55,573 nt of DNA from Nanobdellota archaeon (lineage in GTDB: Archaea > Nanoarchaeota > Nanoarchaeia > Woesearchaeales > GW2011-AR9). The notes below the pieces were generated by a model that ran no database searches, was not told where the DNA came from, and was given only the letters and a program-made list of their open reading frames with translations. Location: contig NZBF01000005.1 in assembly GCA_002687775.1 (NCBI GenBank), forward strand, positions 1 to 55,573, written 5' to 3'. Below, in pieces: positions 24,013 through 33,007 of this stretch. The position numbers and the translations under genes were made by a program. The first letter of the stretch is position 1, and every line of letters starts with the position of its first letter.

Positions 24013-24221
24013 AAGATATTCAAAAAGAAGCAAAGAGGATCATGGATAGTTTCATGAAAGAGTTAGATAAGGTAAAGTTTGATGGTGATTTCTTTGTGCA
24101 TCGGGATGATAACATAAGAAGTTCTAAAGCTAAATTTGATGAAACGTTTGCTGATAGGATTTTAGAGAACGCTCCTGAAACAAAAAAGAGATGGATTCAA
24201 GTTGAGAAAAAGAAGTGGTAA
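24009..24221 (+). CDS. gatC: Aspartyl/glutamyl-tRNA amidotransferase subunit C
   Basis: The 70-residue product starts with GTG overlapping the translin stop (GTGA). It is short and helical at the N-terminus, with a C-terminal segment (RDDNIRSSKAKFDETFADRI then LENAPETKKRWIQVEKKKW) typical of archaeal GatC proteins, which lack part of the bacterial N-terminus. GatC wraps around the GatA-GatB interface and stabilises the complex. gatA begins 2 bp after its stop. gatB is not in the window. Confidence 0.82.
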   Translation: MKDIQKEAKRIMDSFMKELDKVKFDGDFFVHRDDNIRSSKAKFDETFADRILENAPETKKRWIQVEKKKW

Positions 24222-24223
24222 TA

Positions 24224-25534
24224 ATGGGTGTTGAAGAAAAAGTTAAAAAATTTCTTAAAGTCATTGAAGAGAAAAATCCAGAATTAGGTGCATTTCTTTT
24301 TGTTGATAAAAAAGGAGCACTGGCTAGAGCTAGAACGCTGGATAAGAAAACTAAGAAAGGGAAATTGTTTGGTTTATGTTTTGCCGTGAAAGCAAACATT
24401 AATGTTATTGGCATGCCCATATCTTGCAGTTCAAAAACATTGAAAGATTACATAGGTACATTTAATGCTGATGTTGTTCAGAATATTCTTGACGAAGATG
24501 GAATAATATTAGGCATGGCTAATCAGGATGAATTTGCTTGTGGTATTGGTGGAAGTGGAGGATTACAAAAAACAAAAAATCCACACGATACATCACGAGT
24601 TGCTGGCGGTTCGTCTTCCGGTTCGGCCGTGGCTGTTGCAGCAGGAATGTGTGATGTAACTCTAGGTTCTGATACAGGTGGTTCCATTCGTAACCCAGCT
24701 TCGCATTGTGGAATAATTGGAATTAAACCGAGTTACGGAAGAGTTAGTAGGTACGGTTTAATTGATTTATCGATGAGTTTAGATCAAATTGGAGTTTTAG
24801 GTAATGATATTGAAACAGTTTCGAAAGTAATTCAAATAATCTCAGGGCATTCTGCTAATGATCCAACGACGTTTGATAAGAAAGTTCCCTCATATTCATT
24901 AAAAGAATTACAAAATGTAACAATTGGTGTGAATAAAGAATTTGAAGAATTGTGTACCAATAAAGAGATTCATAAAATGGTAATGGATGCGGTTGAGAAG
25001 TTAGGTTCACTGAAAAATCTTTCAAAGAAAATGGTTGATTTGAAATATACAAAATTAGGAGTACAAACGTATTACCCATTAGTCTACACAGAATTTTATT
25101 CAGGAACCCGTAAATTTGATGGTAGAAAATATGGAAAAGTTATTGAACAAAGTTGTGGTGAAGAAGTTCTGCGAAGAATTCTTGGTGGGCAGGAAATTTC
25201 TAAAGCTGAACATGATGGGAAATATTATCGAAAAGCATTAGCCGTGAAAGGATTAATTAAACAAGATTTTGATAAAGCGTTTGAAAAAGTCGACTTCATT
25301 GTTTCACCTGTAACACCAGAATTACCACAAAAATTCTCTGATAAATTATCACCGCAAGCTGAGTACGCAATGGACGCATTTACCATTCCTGCTAATTTGG
25401 CTGGTATATGCGCTGGGGTTATTCCTATTGGGAAATTAAATGGAATTCCTGTAGGATTGCAAATAATGGCACCTGCTTTTTCTGAGGATAGATTACTTTC
25501 TTTTATGAAAATGGCGCAAGAAGTTTTTGAGTAG
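24224..25534 (+). CDS. gatA: Aspartyl/glutamyl-tRNA amidotransferase subunit A
   Basis: The 436-residue protein is a complete amidase-signature enzyme with the Ser-cisSer-Lys triad: Lys56 (CFAVKANIN), a serine in GGSSSGSAV (about 130-132) and Ser154 (DTGGSIRNPAS). It releases ammonia from glutamine and passes it to GatB, which amidates misacylated tRNA. In archaea GatCAB is generally used for Asn-tRNA and GatDE for Gln-tRNA; the tRNA-Gln in this window has the A1-U72 pair that GatDE recognises. I chose ATG 24224; a GTG three codons earlier overlaps gatC. It is the last gene of the translin-gatC-gatA operon. Confidence 0.95.
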   Translation: MGVEEKVKKFLKVIEEKNPELGAFLFVDKKGALARARTLDKKTKKGKLFGLCFAVKANINVIGMPISCSSKTLKDYIGTFNADVVQNILDEDGIILGMANQDEFACGIGGSGGLQKTKNPHDTSRVAGGSSSGSAVAVAAGMCDVTLGSDTGGSIRNPASHCGIIGIKPSYGRVSRYGLIDLSMSLDQIGVLGNDIETVSKVIQIISGHSANDPTTFDKKVPSYSLKELQNVTIGVNKEFEELCTNKEIHKMVMDAVEKLGSLKNLSKKMVDLKYTKLGVQTYYPLVYTEFYSGTRKFDGRKYGKVIEQSCGEEVLRRILGGQEISKAEHDGKYYRKALAVKGLIKQDFDKAFEKVDFIVSPVTPELPQKFSDKLSPQAEYAMDAFTIPANLAGICAGVIPIGKLNGIPVGLQIMAPAFSEDRLLSFMKMAQEVFE

Positions 25535-26512
25535 TTACTCAATTCCAAATATGTTTCGCAAATAATTCATTCTCGAGTCGGAAAATGTTTTCGAATCATC
25601 ACAATCTTCCGGAGTCAAGTTTCGAACTCGATCATCCACACCACTTTCTTTCAGACGATTAACCGCTTCACTATACAATTGAGGAAAATAGGGTTCTGTA
25701 TGCTGTAACACGTTAGCCAGATCAAGAAAATATTCCGGTACATCATGCAACGCACCACTTTCAATAAACTCTAAATTGGAACGAAACTCTTCTCTAGCAA
25801 GATCTTTTATATATTGGACAGATTTTTCCCGTAGACCAATACCTTTAAATTTTTCTGATAAATCCAATAGAAACACGCCACTACCACCAATATAATGGTA
25901 ATCATTAATGTCAATATCACCAAATGATCCATCTAGAATATCGTCGGAACCGAAAGTTTGTGTGAGAATTTTTAACAATCCCTCAAGGTATGGTGCTAAC
26001 TTTTCCTCATCCATTTGCCTGACATATTTTGGGTTTATTCTAACAATAGTGTTATTCTCAAACCATGCTTCACATCCACTATCATTCACAAGATCTGTAG
26101 TATGTTGATGATCGTCGATCACAATGCGATGTTGTTTTACACAAGATTTAAGGGTCTCCAAATATGCATTGTCAAATTCTTCAGGACGGGTGCCAGTATC
26201 ATCCACATATTTCATCATTTCTTCATAAGAAAAATTCTCAAATCCACCAGTATGCCTCATCGCTTCATAAACCACGAAAGATAAATGATTTCTATTAGTG
26301 TAACCCGTTTTCGCGTCGCAAAGATCACTCATAACACTATGAGGAACATCATACGCACTATTAGAGATACCAGCAATAATGTACTTTTCCAATTCACTTA
26401 ATCCTTCCAAAATAGATAGGTCTACCTGCGGATGCAACTCTAAAATTTTCTCAACAGGTTTTGGAACTTCTCTATCAATTTCTACAATATCTCCATCAAT
26501 TAATTCAGCCAT
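25535..26512 (-). CDS. Hypothetical protein, 325 residues
   Basis: This is an acidic soluble protein with no signal peptide or membrane helix. It contains a Gly-rich strand (YHYIGGSGVFLLDLSEKFKG) and a helical C-terminus with many acidic residues (VDDRVRNLTPEDCDDSKTF). I do not recognise a family. Its stop codon abuts that of gatA in convergent orientation, with no space for a terminator hairpin between them. Confidence 0.65.
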   Translation of the reverse strand: MAELIDGDIVEIDREVPKPVEKILELHPQVDLSILEGLSELEKYIIAGISNSAYDVPHSVMSDLCDAKTGYTNRNHLSFVVYEAMRHTGGFENFSYEEMMKYVDDTGTRPEEFDNAYLETLKSCVKQHRIVIDDHQHTTDLVNDSGCEAWFENNTIVRINPKYVRQMDEEKLAPYLEGLLKILTQTFGSDDILDGSFGDIDINDYHYIGGSGVFLLDLSEKFKGIGLREKSVQYIKDLAREEFRSNLEFIESGALHDVPEYFLDLANVLQHTEPYFPQLYSEAVNRLKESGVDDRVRNLTPEDCDDSKTFSDSRMNYLRNIFGIE

Positions 26513-26623
26513 ATAGTCCTAAAACAGCACTTTTTTATAAAGTTTACCACTAAATAGTGTAGAAAGATTTATATATGATGAAAACAGAAGAATTAAATAA
26601 CGAATAGGAACAAAAACAACAAA

Positions 26624-27226
26624 ATGAAACTCTTAGCATTAAGCGATGTCCATGGCGATGTTCATTGGATGAAAAGTATGGCAGAGAAGGCCGAAGAAGA
26701 AAAGGTAGACTTAGTCTTGCTTTGTGGCGATTTAAGTAACGAAGATGAAATTGAATCAGTTGAAGGACTTATCGGACCTTTCAAAAAGAAAAATTTAGAT
26801 GTAGCAATCATCCCAGGGAATCATGAAGGTATGGCAACTACCAATTTCTTAATAGAAAAATACGGTTTGAAAAATTTACATGGATATTCATTAAAATTTG
26901 GAGATATCGGCATTTTTGGTTGCGGATATGCTAACATTGGAATGCATCAATTAAGTGAAAAACAATTCCTAGAAACATTAAGAAAATCTCACGATCAATT
27001 AAAAAATGTTAAAAAGAAAGTCATGGTGACACATTTACATCCTGAAGAAAGTATCATTGGGTTAAACATGTTTCCAGGCTCAACAGGAATCAGGCAAGCA
27101 ATTGAAGAGTTAAAGCCAGATTTACATTTATGCGGTCACATTCACGAAACTGAAGGTGTGGAAGAAATTATCGGAAATACTAAAGTTATCAATGTTGGTA
27201 AACGTGGGAAGATTATTGAAATTTAG
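26624..27226 (+). CDS. Calcineurin-like metallophosphoesterase
   Basis: The 200-residue protein has all five blocks of the dinuclear-metal phosphoesterase fold: DxH (LSDVHGD, Asp8 and His10), GD (LCGDLSNE), GNHE (IPGNHEGM), the first late histidine (VTHLHPEE) and GHxH (LCGHIHETEG). It is a compact single-domain YfcE/MJ0936-like enzyme, likely a phosphodiesterase; the substrate is not evident. A TATA-like box (TTTATATATG, about 26569-26578) lies upstream. Confidence 0.93.
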   Translation: MKLLALSDVHGDVHWMKSMAEKAEEEKVDLVLLCGDLSNEDEIESVEGLIGPFKKKNLDVAIIPGNHEGMATTNFLIEKYGLKNLHGYSLKFGDIGIFGCGYANIGMHQLSEKQFLETLRKSHDQLKNVKKKVMVTHLHPEESIIGLNMFPGSTGIRQAIEELKPDLHLCGHIHETEGVEEIIGNTKVINVGKRGKIIEI

Positions 27227-27298
27227 GAAATTTCAAAAAATTCAAACAAGTTGCATTTATAGAAATTTAATTAAATACCTTAACTATTTTCTTAACAC

Positions 27299-27421
27299 AT
27301 GCTTACCAAATGCCCTGATTGTAAAAAGCCACTACACGAAGGCCAACATAAATATCCAGATGGAATATTCTTAGTAAAATATTGTAAAGATTGTGGATTT
27401 AGAAGTGAAGTGAATGTTTAG
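27299..27421 (+). CDS. Zinc-ribbon mini-protein
   Basis: The 40-residue protein reads MLTKCPDCKK, then PLHEGQHKYP, a hydrophobic strand and YCKDCGFRSE. The two CxxC knuckles with aromatic strands between them form a complete zinc ribbon. It is preceded by an AT-rich promoter-like region. It overlaps the end of another small cysteine protein on the opposite strand by 4 bp. Small free-standing zinc ribbons are common in archaea; the role is unknown. Confidence 0.7.
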   Translation: MLTKCPDCKKPLHEGQHKYPDGIFLVKYCKDCGFRSEVNV

Positions 27422-27564
27422 TCTTCAGGTATTTCAGTAGTAGTCCACGTATCGTCCTTTTTGCAAGTGTAAATAGTGCGCGTATATTTCTGCTTAGTGT
27501 CAAAATTATTGGAAACATCTTGGCGGTTTACTTTCATTTCCTTCTTACAGATAGAACATTTCAT
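27418..27564 (-). CDS. Small cysteine-knuckle protein
   Basis: The 48-residue protein starts MKCSICKKEM with one CxxC, has a Thr/Tyr-rich beta-strand region (KQKYTRTIYTCKKDDTW) with a third cysteine, and ends EIPED. Three cysteines and an Asp or His could bind one zinc ion. The gene starts 9 bp after the cupin gene stop, on the same strand as the SRP54-cupin operon, and could be its last member. Confidence 0.6.
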   Translation of the reverse strand: MKCSICKKEMKVNRQDVSNNFDTKQKYTRTIYTCKKDDTWTTTEIPED

Positions 27565-27572
27565 TGTTAAAT

Positions 27573-27896
27573 TTAGTCTCCTTTTGGATTTGTACTGCTG
27601 GATTCAAAAAAGATGACATAAGAAGGAACAACACCCTTAGGACAATGTTCAACTTTTTTAGGAACGACAAAAAACTCTCCCTCCTTCACTCGTACATTTT
27701 CTTTTTCCTTGAACTGGACTTCAATTTCTCCTTCATACACAAAAAATAGTTCATCTTCTTCATGTTGATGCCAATGAAATTCACCATCAAATAAAGCTAC
27801 CCGTGCGACCTGATCATTGAATTTGGAAACCTCGATGGGAAAATATGGTCTACCAGCGATTTCAGCTATTTTTTCACGTAACCTTATTTTATTCAT
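27573..27896 (-). CDS. Cupin-domain protein
   Basis: The protein of about 107 residues is a single cupin barrel. Metal-ligand motif 1 is HWHQHEEDELFFVYEG, with two histidines and a glutamate, and motif 2 is GEFFVVPKKVEHCP with the third histidine. Such one-domain cupins act as metal-dependent isomerases, dioxygenases or sugar-binding proteins; this one is not specific enough to assign. ATG 27896 has a GGGG Shine-Dalgarno-like run about 8 bp upstream. A GTG at 27902 overlapping the SRP54 stop is the alternative start. Confidence 0.85.
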   Translation of the reverse strand: MNKIRLREKIAEIAGRPYFPIEVSKFNDQVARVALFDGEFHWHQHEEDELFFVYEGEIEVQFKEKENVRVKEGEFFVVPKKVEHCPKGVVPSYVIFFESSSTNPKGD

Positions 27897-27898
27897 TT

Positions 27899-29242
27899 TC
27901 ACATCCCCTTAGGCATTTTACCCTTCATCTTTTTCATTAATTTGTTAATGTCCCCTTCACCTTTCATCATCTTCATCATTTTCTTCGATTGCTTATACTG
28001 TTTCAACAATTCACGTATTTCAGAAGTTTTCACACCTGAACCTTGAGCAATTCGTTCAATCCTGTCAGATGACATAACATCAGGATTTTCCAATTCTTCT
28101 TTTGTCATTGACTGCATGGCATACTTCCATTTCTCTAATTTACCTTCTTGCACATCCAACATTTCTTTTGGCAATTTTAATGAAGAAAACCCAGGAATCA
28201 TTTCAGCAATTTTTTTCAGTGAACCCATTTTTTTCAATGAATTCATTTGTTCATAGAGATCAACTAATGTATGCTCACCTTTCAGAAACTTTGCACCTAA
28301 ATCTTTCGCTTGATCTTCAGGCATTAAATCTCTAGCTTTCTCAAGTAATGTCTCTAAATCTCCCATGCCTAATAATCGAGAAACAAACCGCTGCGGGTGG
28401 AACACTTCAAAATCTTCAGCTTTCTCACCAATACCTATAAACAGAACAGGTGCGTCAGTTACTGCACAGGCAGTTAACGCACCACCTCCTTTCGCAGTAC
28501 CTTCTAATTTTGTAATAATAACGCCAGTTACTTTACATGACGTATGGAATGCTTCCGCTTGCTTCTGCGCAGCTTGCCCAATGTCAGCCGATATCACAAG
28601 TAATCGTTCATCAGCTTTAACAGCTTTATTCAAAGAATTTAACTCTTCAATTAAATCTTCAGATAATGCGTCACGACCTGCAGTGTCAACAATAACAACG
28701 TCATGCTTCTCTAAATCTTTCCTATGCTTTTCATAAATTTCAACTGGATCTTTGGATTCTTTTATTCCATAAAAATCAACACCAACATCTTTTGCTAACT
28801 GTTGTAATTGATCATAAGCTGCAGGTCTCCAGGTATCTGTTTGAATGACTGCAACGGTGTGACCTCTCTTTTTGTAGAACTTCGCTAATTTTCCCGCAGT
28901 CGTGGTCTTTCCGGAACCAAACAACCCTACAAGCATTATTTGCGTTGGCTTCTTTGTAATCTTAATTTCCTTTGTTTCCTTTCCCAAGAAATTTGTTAAT
29001 TCTTCATAGACAATTTTTAACAACTGTTCCCGCTTAGTCATTCCAGCAACGGGTTTTTCTTTTGCTCTCTTTTTGATTGTAGAAGTCAAATCAAACACCA
29101 TTTGAACATTGGTATCAGATTGTAAAAGTGCTTTTTGAATTTCTTTCACTAATTCATTTAACAGCTTATCATCTACAAAAACTGCACTTGAAATCTTATT
29201 CAATGTACTTTTCAGTGAATCTCCTAATTTCTCTAAGACCAT
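27899..29242 (-). CDS. srp54: Signal recognition particle GTPase SRP54
   Basis: The 447-residue protein has the N domain (1-90), the G domain with P-loop GLFGSGKTTTAGKLA (about residues 105-120), DTAGRD, the G4 motif TKLEGTAKGGG and a long C-terminal M domain ending in a Met/Lys-rich tail (KKMMKMMKGEGD, LMKKMKGKMPKGM). It binds signal sequences and SRP RNA and delivers nascent membrane proteins to the receptor FtsY. The length is normal. It is followed by a cupin gene in overlap. SRP RNA was not found in the window. Confidence 0.97.
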   Translation of the reverse strand: MVLEKLGDSLKSTLNKISSAVFVDDKLLNELVKEIQKALLQSDTNVQMVFDLTSTIKKRAKEKPVAGMTKREQLLKIVYEELTNFLGKETKEIKITKKPTQIMLVGLFGSGKTTTAGKLAKFYKKRGHTVAVIQTDTWRPAAYDQLQQLAKDVGVDFYGIKESKDPVEIYEKHRKDLEKHDVVIVDTAGRDALSEDLIEELNSLNKAVKADERLLVISADIGQAAQKQAEAFHTSCKVTGVIITKLEGTAKGGGALTACAVTDAPVLFIGIGEKAEDFEVFHPQRFVSRLLGMGDLETLLEKARDLMPEDQAKDLGAKFLKGEHTLVDLYEQMNSLKKMGSLKKIAEMIPGFSSLKLPKEMLDVQEGKLEKWKYAMQSMTKEELENPDVMSSDRIERIAQGSGVKTSEIRELLKQYKQSKKMMKMMKGEGDINKLMKKMKGKMPKGM

Positions 29243-29282
29243 AATATGCTAGAATTGAAGCGTTTTTATAAAATTAACCAAG

Positions 29283-29480
29283 CTAATGTGAACTCATAGC
29301 GATATACACAACATACTCACCATCAGCTGATTTACGTTGCACTGGCTTATACCAAATACCATCTTGACTGGGTCCAATCCATTGTAAATGTCCTTTCTTG
29401 TTTGCTTTATACAATGGACTAAATGTTTCTTCCCATTGCAGAGCTCGTTCACGAAAAGTTACAAAATTGTCTAGTGTCAT
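29283..29480 (-). CDS. Small hypothetical protein
   Basis: The 65-residue protein starts MTLDNFVTFRERALQWEE and is rich in aromatic residues (LQWIGPSQDGIWYKPVQ) with a beta-strand C-terminus (GEYVVYIAMSSH). A longer frame extends into tRNA-Arg and is rejected. The ATG lies 9 bp after the tRNA 3' end, so it may be transcribed as a read-through product with the tRNA. No family is recognised. Confidence 0.55.
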   Translation of the reverse strand: MTLDNFVTFRERALQWEETFSPLYKANKKGHLQWIGPSQDGIWYKPVQRKSADGEYVVYIAMSSH

Positions 29481-29488
29481 AATGAAAA

Positions 29489-29588
29489 TGGGCCTGCAGG
29501 GATTTGAACCCCGATTTCGGCAGAAAACATTCAATGCTCTCTTCAACCGGTCCGAAGCCGGACGCACTATCCGTTATGCTACAGGCCC
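29489..29588 (-). tRNA. tRNA-Arg (anticodon TCG) with a variable-loop intron
   Basis: Acceptor GGGCCTG pairs with CAGGCCC, discriminator A. The D-arm is GCAU-AACGGAUA-GUGC, the anticodon arm (U)CCGG-CUUCGGA-CCGG and the T-arm CGGGG-UUCAAAU-CCCUG. The region between the anticodon stem and the T-stem is too long, and removing 29518-29544 (27 nt) leaves 73 nt with variable loop UAAAU and the A15-U48 pair. The junction forms a relaxed bulge-helix-bulge (central CCGG against CTGC with one mismatch, inner AAGA/TTTT). A U27-U43 mismatch remains. The exact junction could move by a base or two. A TATA-like box lies near 29612-29622. Confidence 0.9.
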
Positions 29589-29666
29589 ATGAGTAATCAA
29601 AATCAACTGGTATTTTTAAACCTATTCCTCCAAAAAGATTATAAACAAAAAAATAATCCTTACTGT

Positions 29667-30038
29667 ATGACTTTTTTGAAAGCATATCTTATTACTGCAG
29701 TAATCATGGGAATTCTAGGATTAGTTGACTCTTTACTTTTCTTATTTGGATTTGCATCCAGTGCATTTACAAACCTATTGACGCTCATTGTACTATTCTT
29801 TTTCATCTTCAACATAATTGCATTAAGAAATTTTGTAAAAACCCATTTACCACACATTACAAGGGTACTTCCCATTTACCACATTGTCTCTTATATTATT
29901 TTCATGATTGTCGGTATTTATACGGCACATCAATTACACAGAAATACGTTATTTATGTATTCAGCTGGTGTTGGACTAGTTTCTTCAGTATTTGAAATTG
30001 TGTTTTCGTTGTATTTAATGAAAAGATTTAAACTGTGA
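29667..30038 (+). CDS. Four-helix membrane protein
   Basis: From MTFLKAYLITAV the 123-residue protein has four hydrophobic helices with short basic loops and ends LYLMKRFKL. An earlier in-frame start at 29589 overlaps the promoter of the divergent tRNA-Arg and adds a polar stretch, so the internal ATG is preferred. No family is recognised. It is convergent with argS, with adjacent stops. Confidence 0.65.
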   Translation: MTFLKAYLITAVIMGILGLVDSLLFLFGFASSAFTNLLTLIVLFFFIFNIIALRNFVKTHLPHITRVLPIYHIVSYIIFMIVGIYTAHQLHRNTLFMYSAGVGLVSSVFEIVFSLYLMKRFKL

Positions 30039-31694
30039 TTACATTTCTTTCGGTGATTCAATACCAAGTAAACCTAATCCATTCTCAAGAACTTGCCTAA
30101 CTGAATCAACAAGAAGTAAACGTGCATTCATTTGACTTTTTACTTCAGAAATTACTGGACATTTATGATAAAATTCGTTAAAAGATTGTGCTAACTCAAT
30201 AAGGTAATGAGCTAAGTGATGAGGTTTATACGTTTCAGACACCTTGATTAATATTGAGGGAAACTGGTCCAATAATGTTATCAATGCTAATTCCTCGGGA
30301 TGTGTAAAATGTTCAAATGAAACTTTTCCCAGTTTACCTGCTTTTCTCAAAATTGAACAAGCACGGGCATGCGTGTATTGAACGTAAGGAGCAGTTTCTC
30401 CATCAAAGGATAATATTCGTTTCCGATCAAATTCAATATCTTTCACTCTGTCATGAATTAAATCTCCAAAGATGATGGCACCGACACCCACTTGCTTAGC
30501 CACTTCTTTCCTATTCTTCAACTTTGGATTTTTTTCTTTGATAACTTTCTCAGCTAAATCAATCGACTTGGTTAACACATCTTCAAGAAAAATAACACGT
30601 CCTTTCCGTGTAGACATTTTTCCCTCAGGTAACCTAAAATGTCCAAAATCTGCATGCAGAAACTTATCTTTATCATACCCATATAATTCCATGGTTTTGA
30701 ACAATTGCCTAAAATGTAACTTTTGTTCTTGACCGACAACATAAACCAATTTATCAGCTTTCAATTCGTTGAATCGGTAGAATATGGCTGCGATATCTCT
30801 CGTGTGGTATGTAGTAGCGCCATCACTTTTTCTCACCAACACGGGAGCCATATTATATTTTTCTAAATCAACAATTAATGCACCATCAGAAATTTCCGTT
30901 CTAACTTTTTTCTGGAACTTCTTTATTGCTGCATCAATTCTTGTGTTCATGAACGCTTCGCCATTGTAAGAATCAAACATGACATTTAATATGGAATATA
31001 TTCTCTGAAATTCTTTCAAACTCAAATCTTTGAACGCTTGCCACAATTCTAAATATTCTTGATTACCATCTTCTAATGATTTAAATGCCGCTCGAGCTTC
31101 ATCTGCCAATTTCTCACTTTCCTTATCATGAAATTTCACGTACAATTTAAGCAAATGCTTGATAGGTTCTTTCTCCAACTCTTTTTTATTTCCCCATTTT
31201 TTGTACGCAACAATTAATTTGCCAAATTGCGTACCCCAATCACCAAGATGATTACAAGAAATTGGTTTATACCCAACAAATGCCAAAGTTCTGTACAATG
31301 AATTTCCAATAACAGTACTTCGTAAATGTCCTACGCTGAACGGTTTTGCAATGTTTGGGTGTGAATAATCAATAGCGATGATTTTGTTCTTACCAATCTT
31401 CGAAGAACCATACTCCTTCCCTTCTTTATTAACAGAAGTAAGCACACTTTCGGCAAAAATTACTTTATTCAAAAAGAAATTAAGATACGGTCCCATCACT
31501 TCAGTTTTAGAAACAAACTTCGGCAATTTCAACTTATCTTTCAACTTCTCAGCAGCTTGATGAGCGTCTTTACCGAGAGTAAAACATGGTAAAGCATAAT
31601 CGCCCATTTTTGCATTAGGTGGAACACTAAGTAACTCATCAACTTTTTTTACATGCTTCTTCAATACTTTAACCAATTCCTTCCTAAAATCCAT
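30039..31694 (-). CDS. argS: Arginyl-tRNA synthetase
   Basis: The 551-residue class I synthetase has the N-terminal Add1-type domain (1-90), the HIGH region with the ArgRS-specific context HPNIAKPFSVGHLRSTVIG (about 110-130), the KMSK-like motif as GKMSTRKG, and a C-terminal DALR anticodon-binding domain ending near the stop. It charges tRNA-Arg, one isoacceptor of which (TCG) is encoded 450 bp away. The length is within the normal range. A B3/4-domain gene lies 33 bp upstream on the same strand. Confidence 0.97.
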   Translation of the reverse strand: MDFRKELVKVLKKHVKKVDELLSVPPNAKMGDYALPCFTLGKDAHQAAEKLKDKLKLPKFVSKTEVMGPYLNFFLNKVIFAESVLTSVNKEGKEYGSSKIGKNKIIAIDYSHPNIAKPFSVGHLRSTVIGNSLYRTLAFVGYKPISCNHLGDWGTQFGKLIVAYKKWGNKKELEKEPIKHLLKLYVKFHDKESEKLADEARAAFKSLEDGNQEYLELWQAFKDLSLKEFQRIYSILNVMFDSYNGEAFMNTRIDAAIKKFQKKVRTEISDGALIVDLEKYNMAPVLVRKSDGATTYHTRDIAAIFYRFNELKADKLVYVVGQEQKLHFRQLFKTMELYGYDKDKFLHADFGHFRLPEGKMSTRKGRVIFLEDVLTKSIDLAEKVIKEKNPKLKNRKEVAKQVGVGAIIFGDLIHDRVKDIEFDRKRILSFDGETAPYVQYTHARACSILRKAGKLGKVSFEHFTHPEELALITLLDQFPSILIKVSETYKPHHLAHYLIELAQSFNEFYHKCPVISEVKSQMNARLLLVDSVRQVLENGLGLLGIESPKEM

Positions 31695-31727
31695 AATGAA
31701 GAAAAAGTCTGAGAACTATATAAGTTT

Positions 31728-32411
31728 TTACAATGTCGCCGTGTTCTTTCTTTGATGCAGAACAACAACTTTAGTTTTAGCGTTACAAAAATCTTGTAAC
31801 AATTGGGCAGTTTCTTTCGCGATAGTAAATAATTGAACTTTCGTAATTGGCGGTAACGCTTCAAGATGTACGAGAACATCAGTTGATTTCTTGGTAACTT
31901 TAGTTCTTCTATTTTTCCTGAAATCTAATTTTACTCCAATAGGCGACTTTTTATCACCATAAATCAACGTTCCTGGTTTTACAAGTTTTGTGTATAATCG
32001 TTCGCGACCATGAGATATTTTAAAGACTACGCCTCCTTTCATTAAATCAACGTCATCTGCAGAAATTGGAATCAAATGTTTTAGTGAAACGTATCGAACA
32101 ATGTTAGTTACTATACTATTGGTTACCAAATTCTTTCTATTTAATACTTTACGAACCAATTTTTCTAAAGACGTCTGATAATGTTTCGCTTTCTTTTTCT
32201 TATCTTCAACGAGAACTTCCCAAGGAGAAATTAAATTATTATTTTTCAAAGTATCTTTCTTATGCGTCAATTTTACTACTCTAACAATATCCGCTAACAA
32301 ATGTTTTGATTCTTTAACATGTTCATTAGAAATATTTTTTACCTGAATGAAAGCCACCGCAAACTTAGAATGAAATTTCTTAAAAACCTCTTTTTGGATT
32401 GTTATTTTCAT
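31728..32411 (-). CDS. B3/B4 domain protein (PheRS beta-like editing domain)
   Basis: The 227-residue protein resembles free-standing B3/B4 domains. It has an N-terminal strand pair with FHSKFAVAFIQVKNISN, helical regions, SIVTNIVRYVSLKHLIPIS, a Gly-rich strand (GGVVFKISHGRE) and a C-terminal LFTIAKETAQLLQDFC. In PheRS this fold hydrolyses mischarged Tyr-tRNA-Phe; stand-alone copies are thought to act in tRNA proofreading or RNA binding. Its position directly upstream of argS fits a role around aminoacylation. Confidence 0.78.
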   Translation of the reverse strand: MKITIQKEVFKKFHSKFAVAFIQVKNISNEHVKESKHLLADIVRVVKLTHKKDTLKNNNLISPWEVLVEDKKKKAKHYQTSLEKLVRKVLNRKNLVTNSIVTNIVRYVSLKHLIPISADDVDLMKGGVVFKISHGRERLYTKLVKPGTLIYGDKKSPIGVKLDFRKNRRTKVTKKSTDVLVHLEALPPITKVQLFTIAKETAQLLQDFCNAKTKVVVLHQRKNTATL

Positions 32412-32419
32412 TTGACATT

Positions 32420-32806
32420 CTACTTTTTCTTTTTTGAACCTTTACTATCAGTTTTCTTACTTTCAGGAACATGATCATGATGTCCGCGAATTTTCTGAAC
32501 AAATCGTTGCATTAAACCTTTCCGCTGCCTGGAACTTGCAACTTCGTGGTGTTCGTTCATGACATCTAAATTAAATTTTATTCCTTTGAGTAACTTTACT
32601 TTCCTTCTTTCATAATAAACACGAACAAGAATGAGAATAAGGTAGAGACCGAAGATTCCACCAACCAGTAGGCTCGCTTTCAAAACAAACGGACGGATGG
32701 TATCAATCAATGGATCTAGCGCAGATGATACATCTATGTCGATAGGCTGACCTGCTAAAAAGTCCGAAGGATCTATTGTTTCCAATGCAAATCGTAAAAA
32801 ACCCAT
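32420..32806 (-). CDS. Single-pass membrane protein with basic tail
   Basis: The 128-residue protein has an N-terminal extracellular part (about 1-40), one membrane helix (VLKASLLVGGIFGLYLILILV) and a strongly basic cytoplasmic tail ending SKGSKKKK. No family is recognised. It stands 8 bp before the B3/4 gene and 1 bp after the micro-membrane gene at 32808, so it belongs to the argS operon. Confidence 0.68.
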   Translation of the reverse strand: MGFLRFALETIDPSDFLAGQPIDIDVSSALDPLIDTIRPFVLKASLLVGGIFGLYLILILVRVYYERRKVKLLKGIKFNLDVMNEHHEVASSRQRKGLMQRFVQKIRGHHDHVPESKKTDSKGSKKKK

Positions 32807-32807
32807 T

Positions 32808-32948
32808 CTATAATTTCTCTAAATAGTTACCTAATCCCAATAATACCAATCCTGCTAATGCCAACCACATACTTCCTAAAAGTAATCCTGCTGCTCCAAG
32901 AGCACCGCTTGCATAAAAAGTCCTATTTGTAGGGGGAGTTAATTTCAT
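32808..32948 (-). CDS. Small membrane protein, 46 residues
   Basis: The product starts MKLTPPTNRTFYASG and is otherwise a Gly/Ala/Leu-rich hydrophobic hairpin (GALGAAGLLLGSMW, ALAGLVLLGLGNYL). A good Shine-Dalgarno (GAGGTGAT) lies just before its ATG, unusual in this window, where many genes look leaderless. It heads the run leading to the B3/4 protein and argS. No family is recognised. Confidence 0.68.
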   Translation of the reverse strand: MKLTPPTNRTFYASGALGAAGLLLGSMWLALAGLVLLGLGNYLEKL

Positions 32949-33007
32949 AATATCACCTCTATTGGAGAGATTATTTTGGGTTTTATAATATTTGTGTTAT
33001 GACAAGG

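Noticed and set aside
29481..29567. N-terminal extension of the small gene at 29283-29480
   Set aside because: It reads through tRNA-Arg; the internal ATG just after the tRNA is the sensible start.
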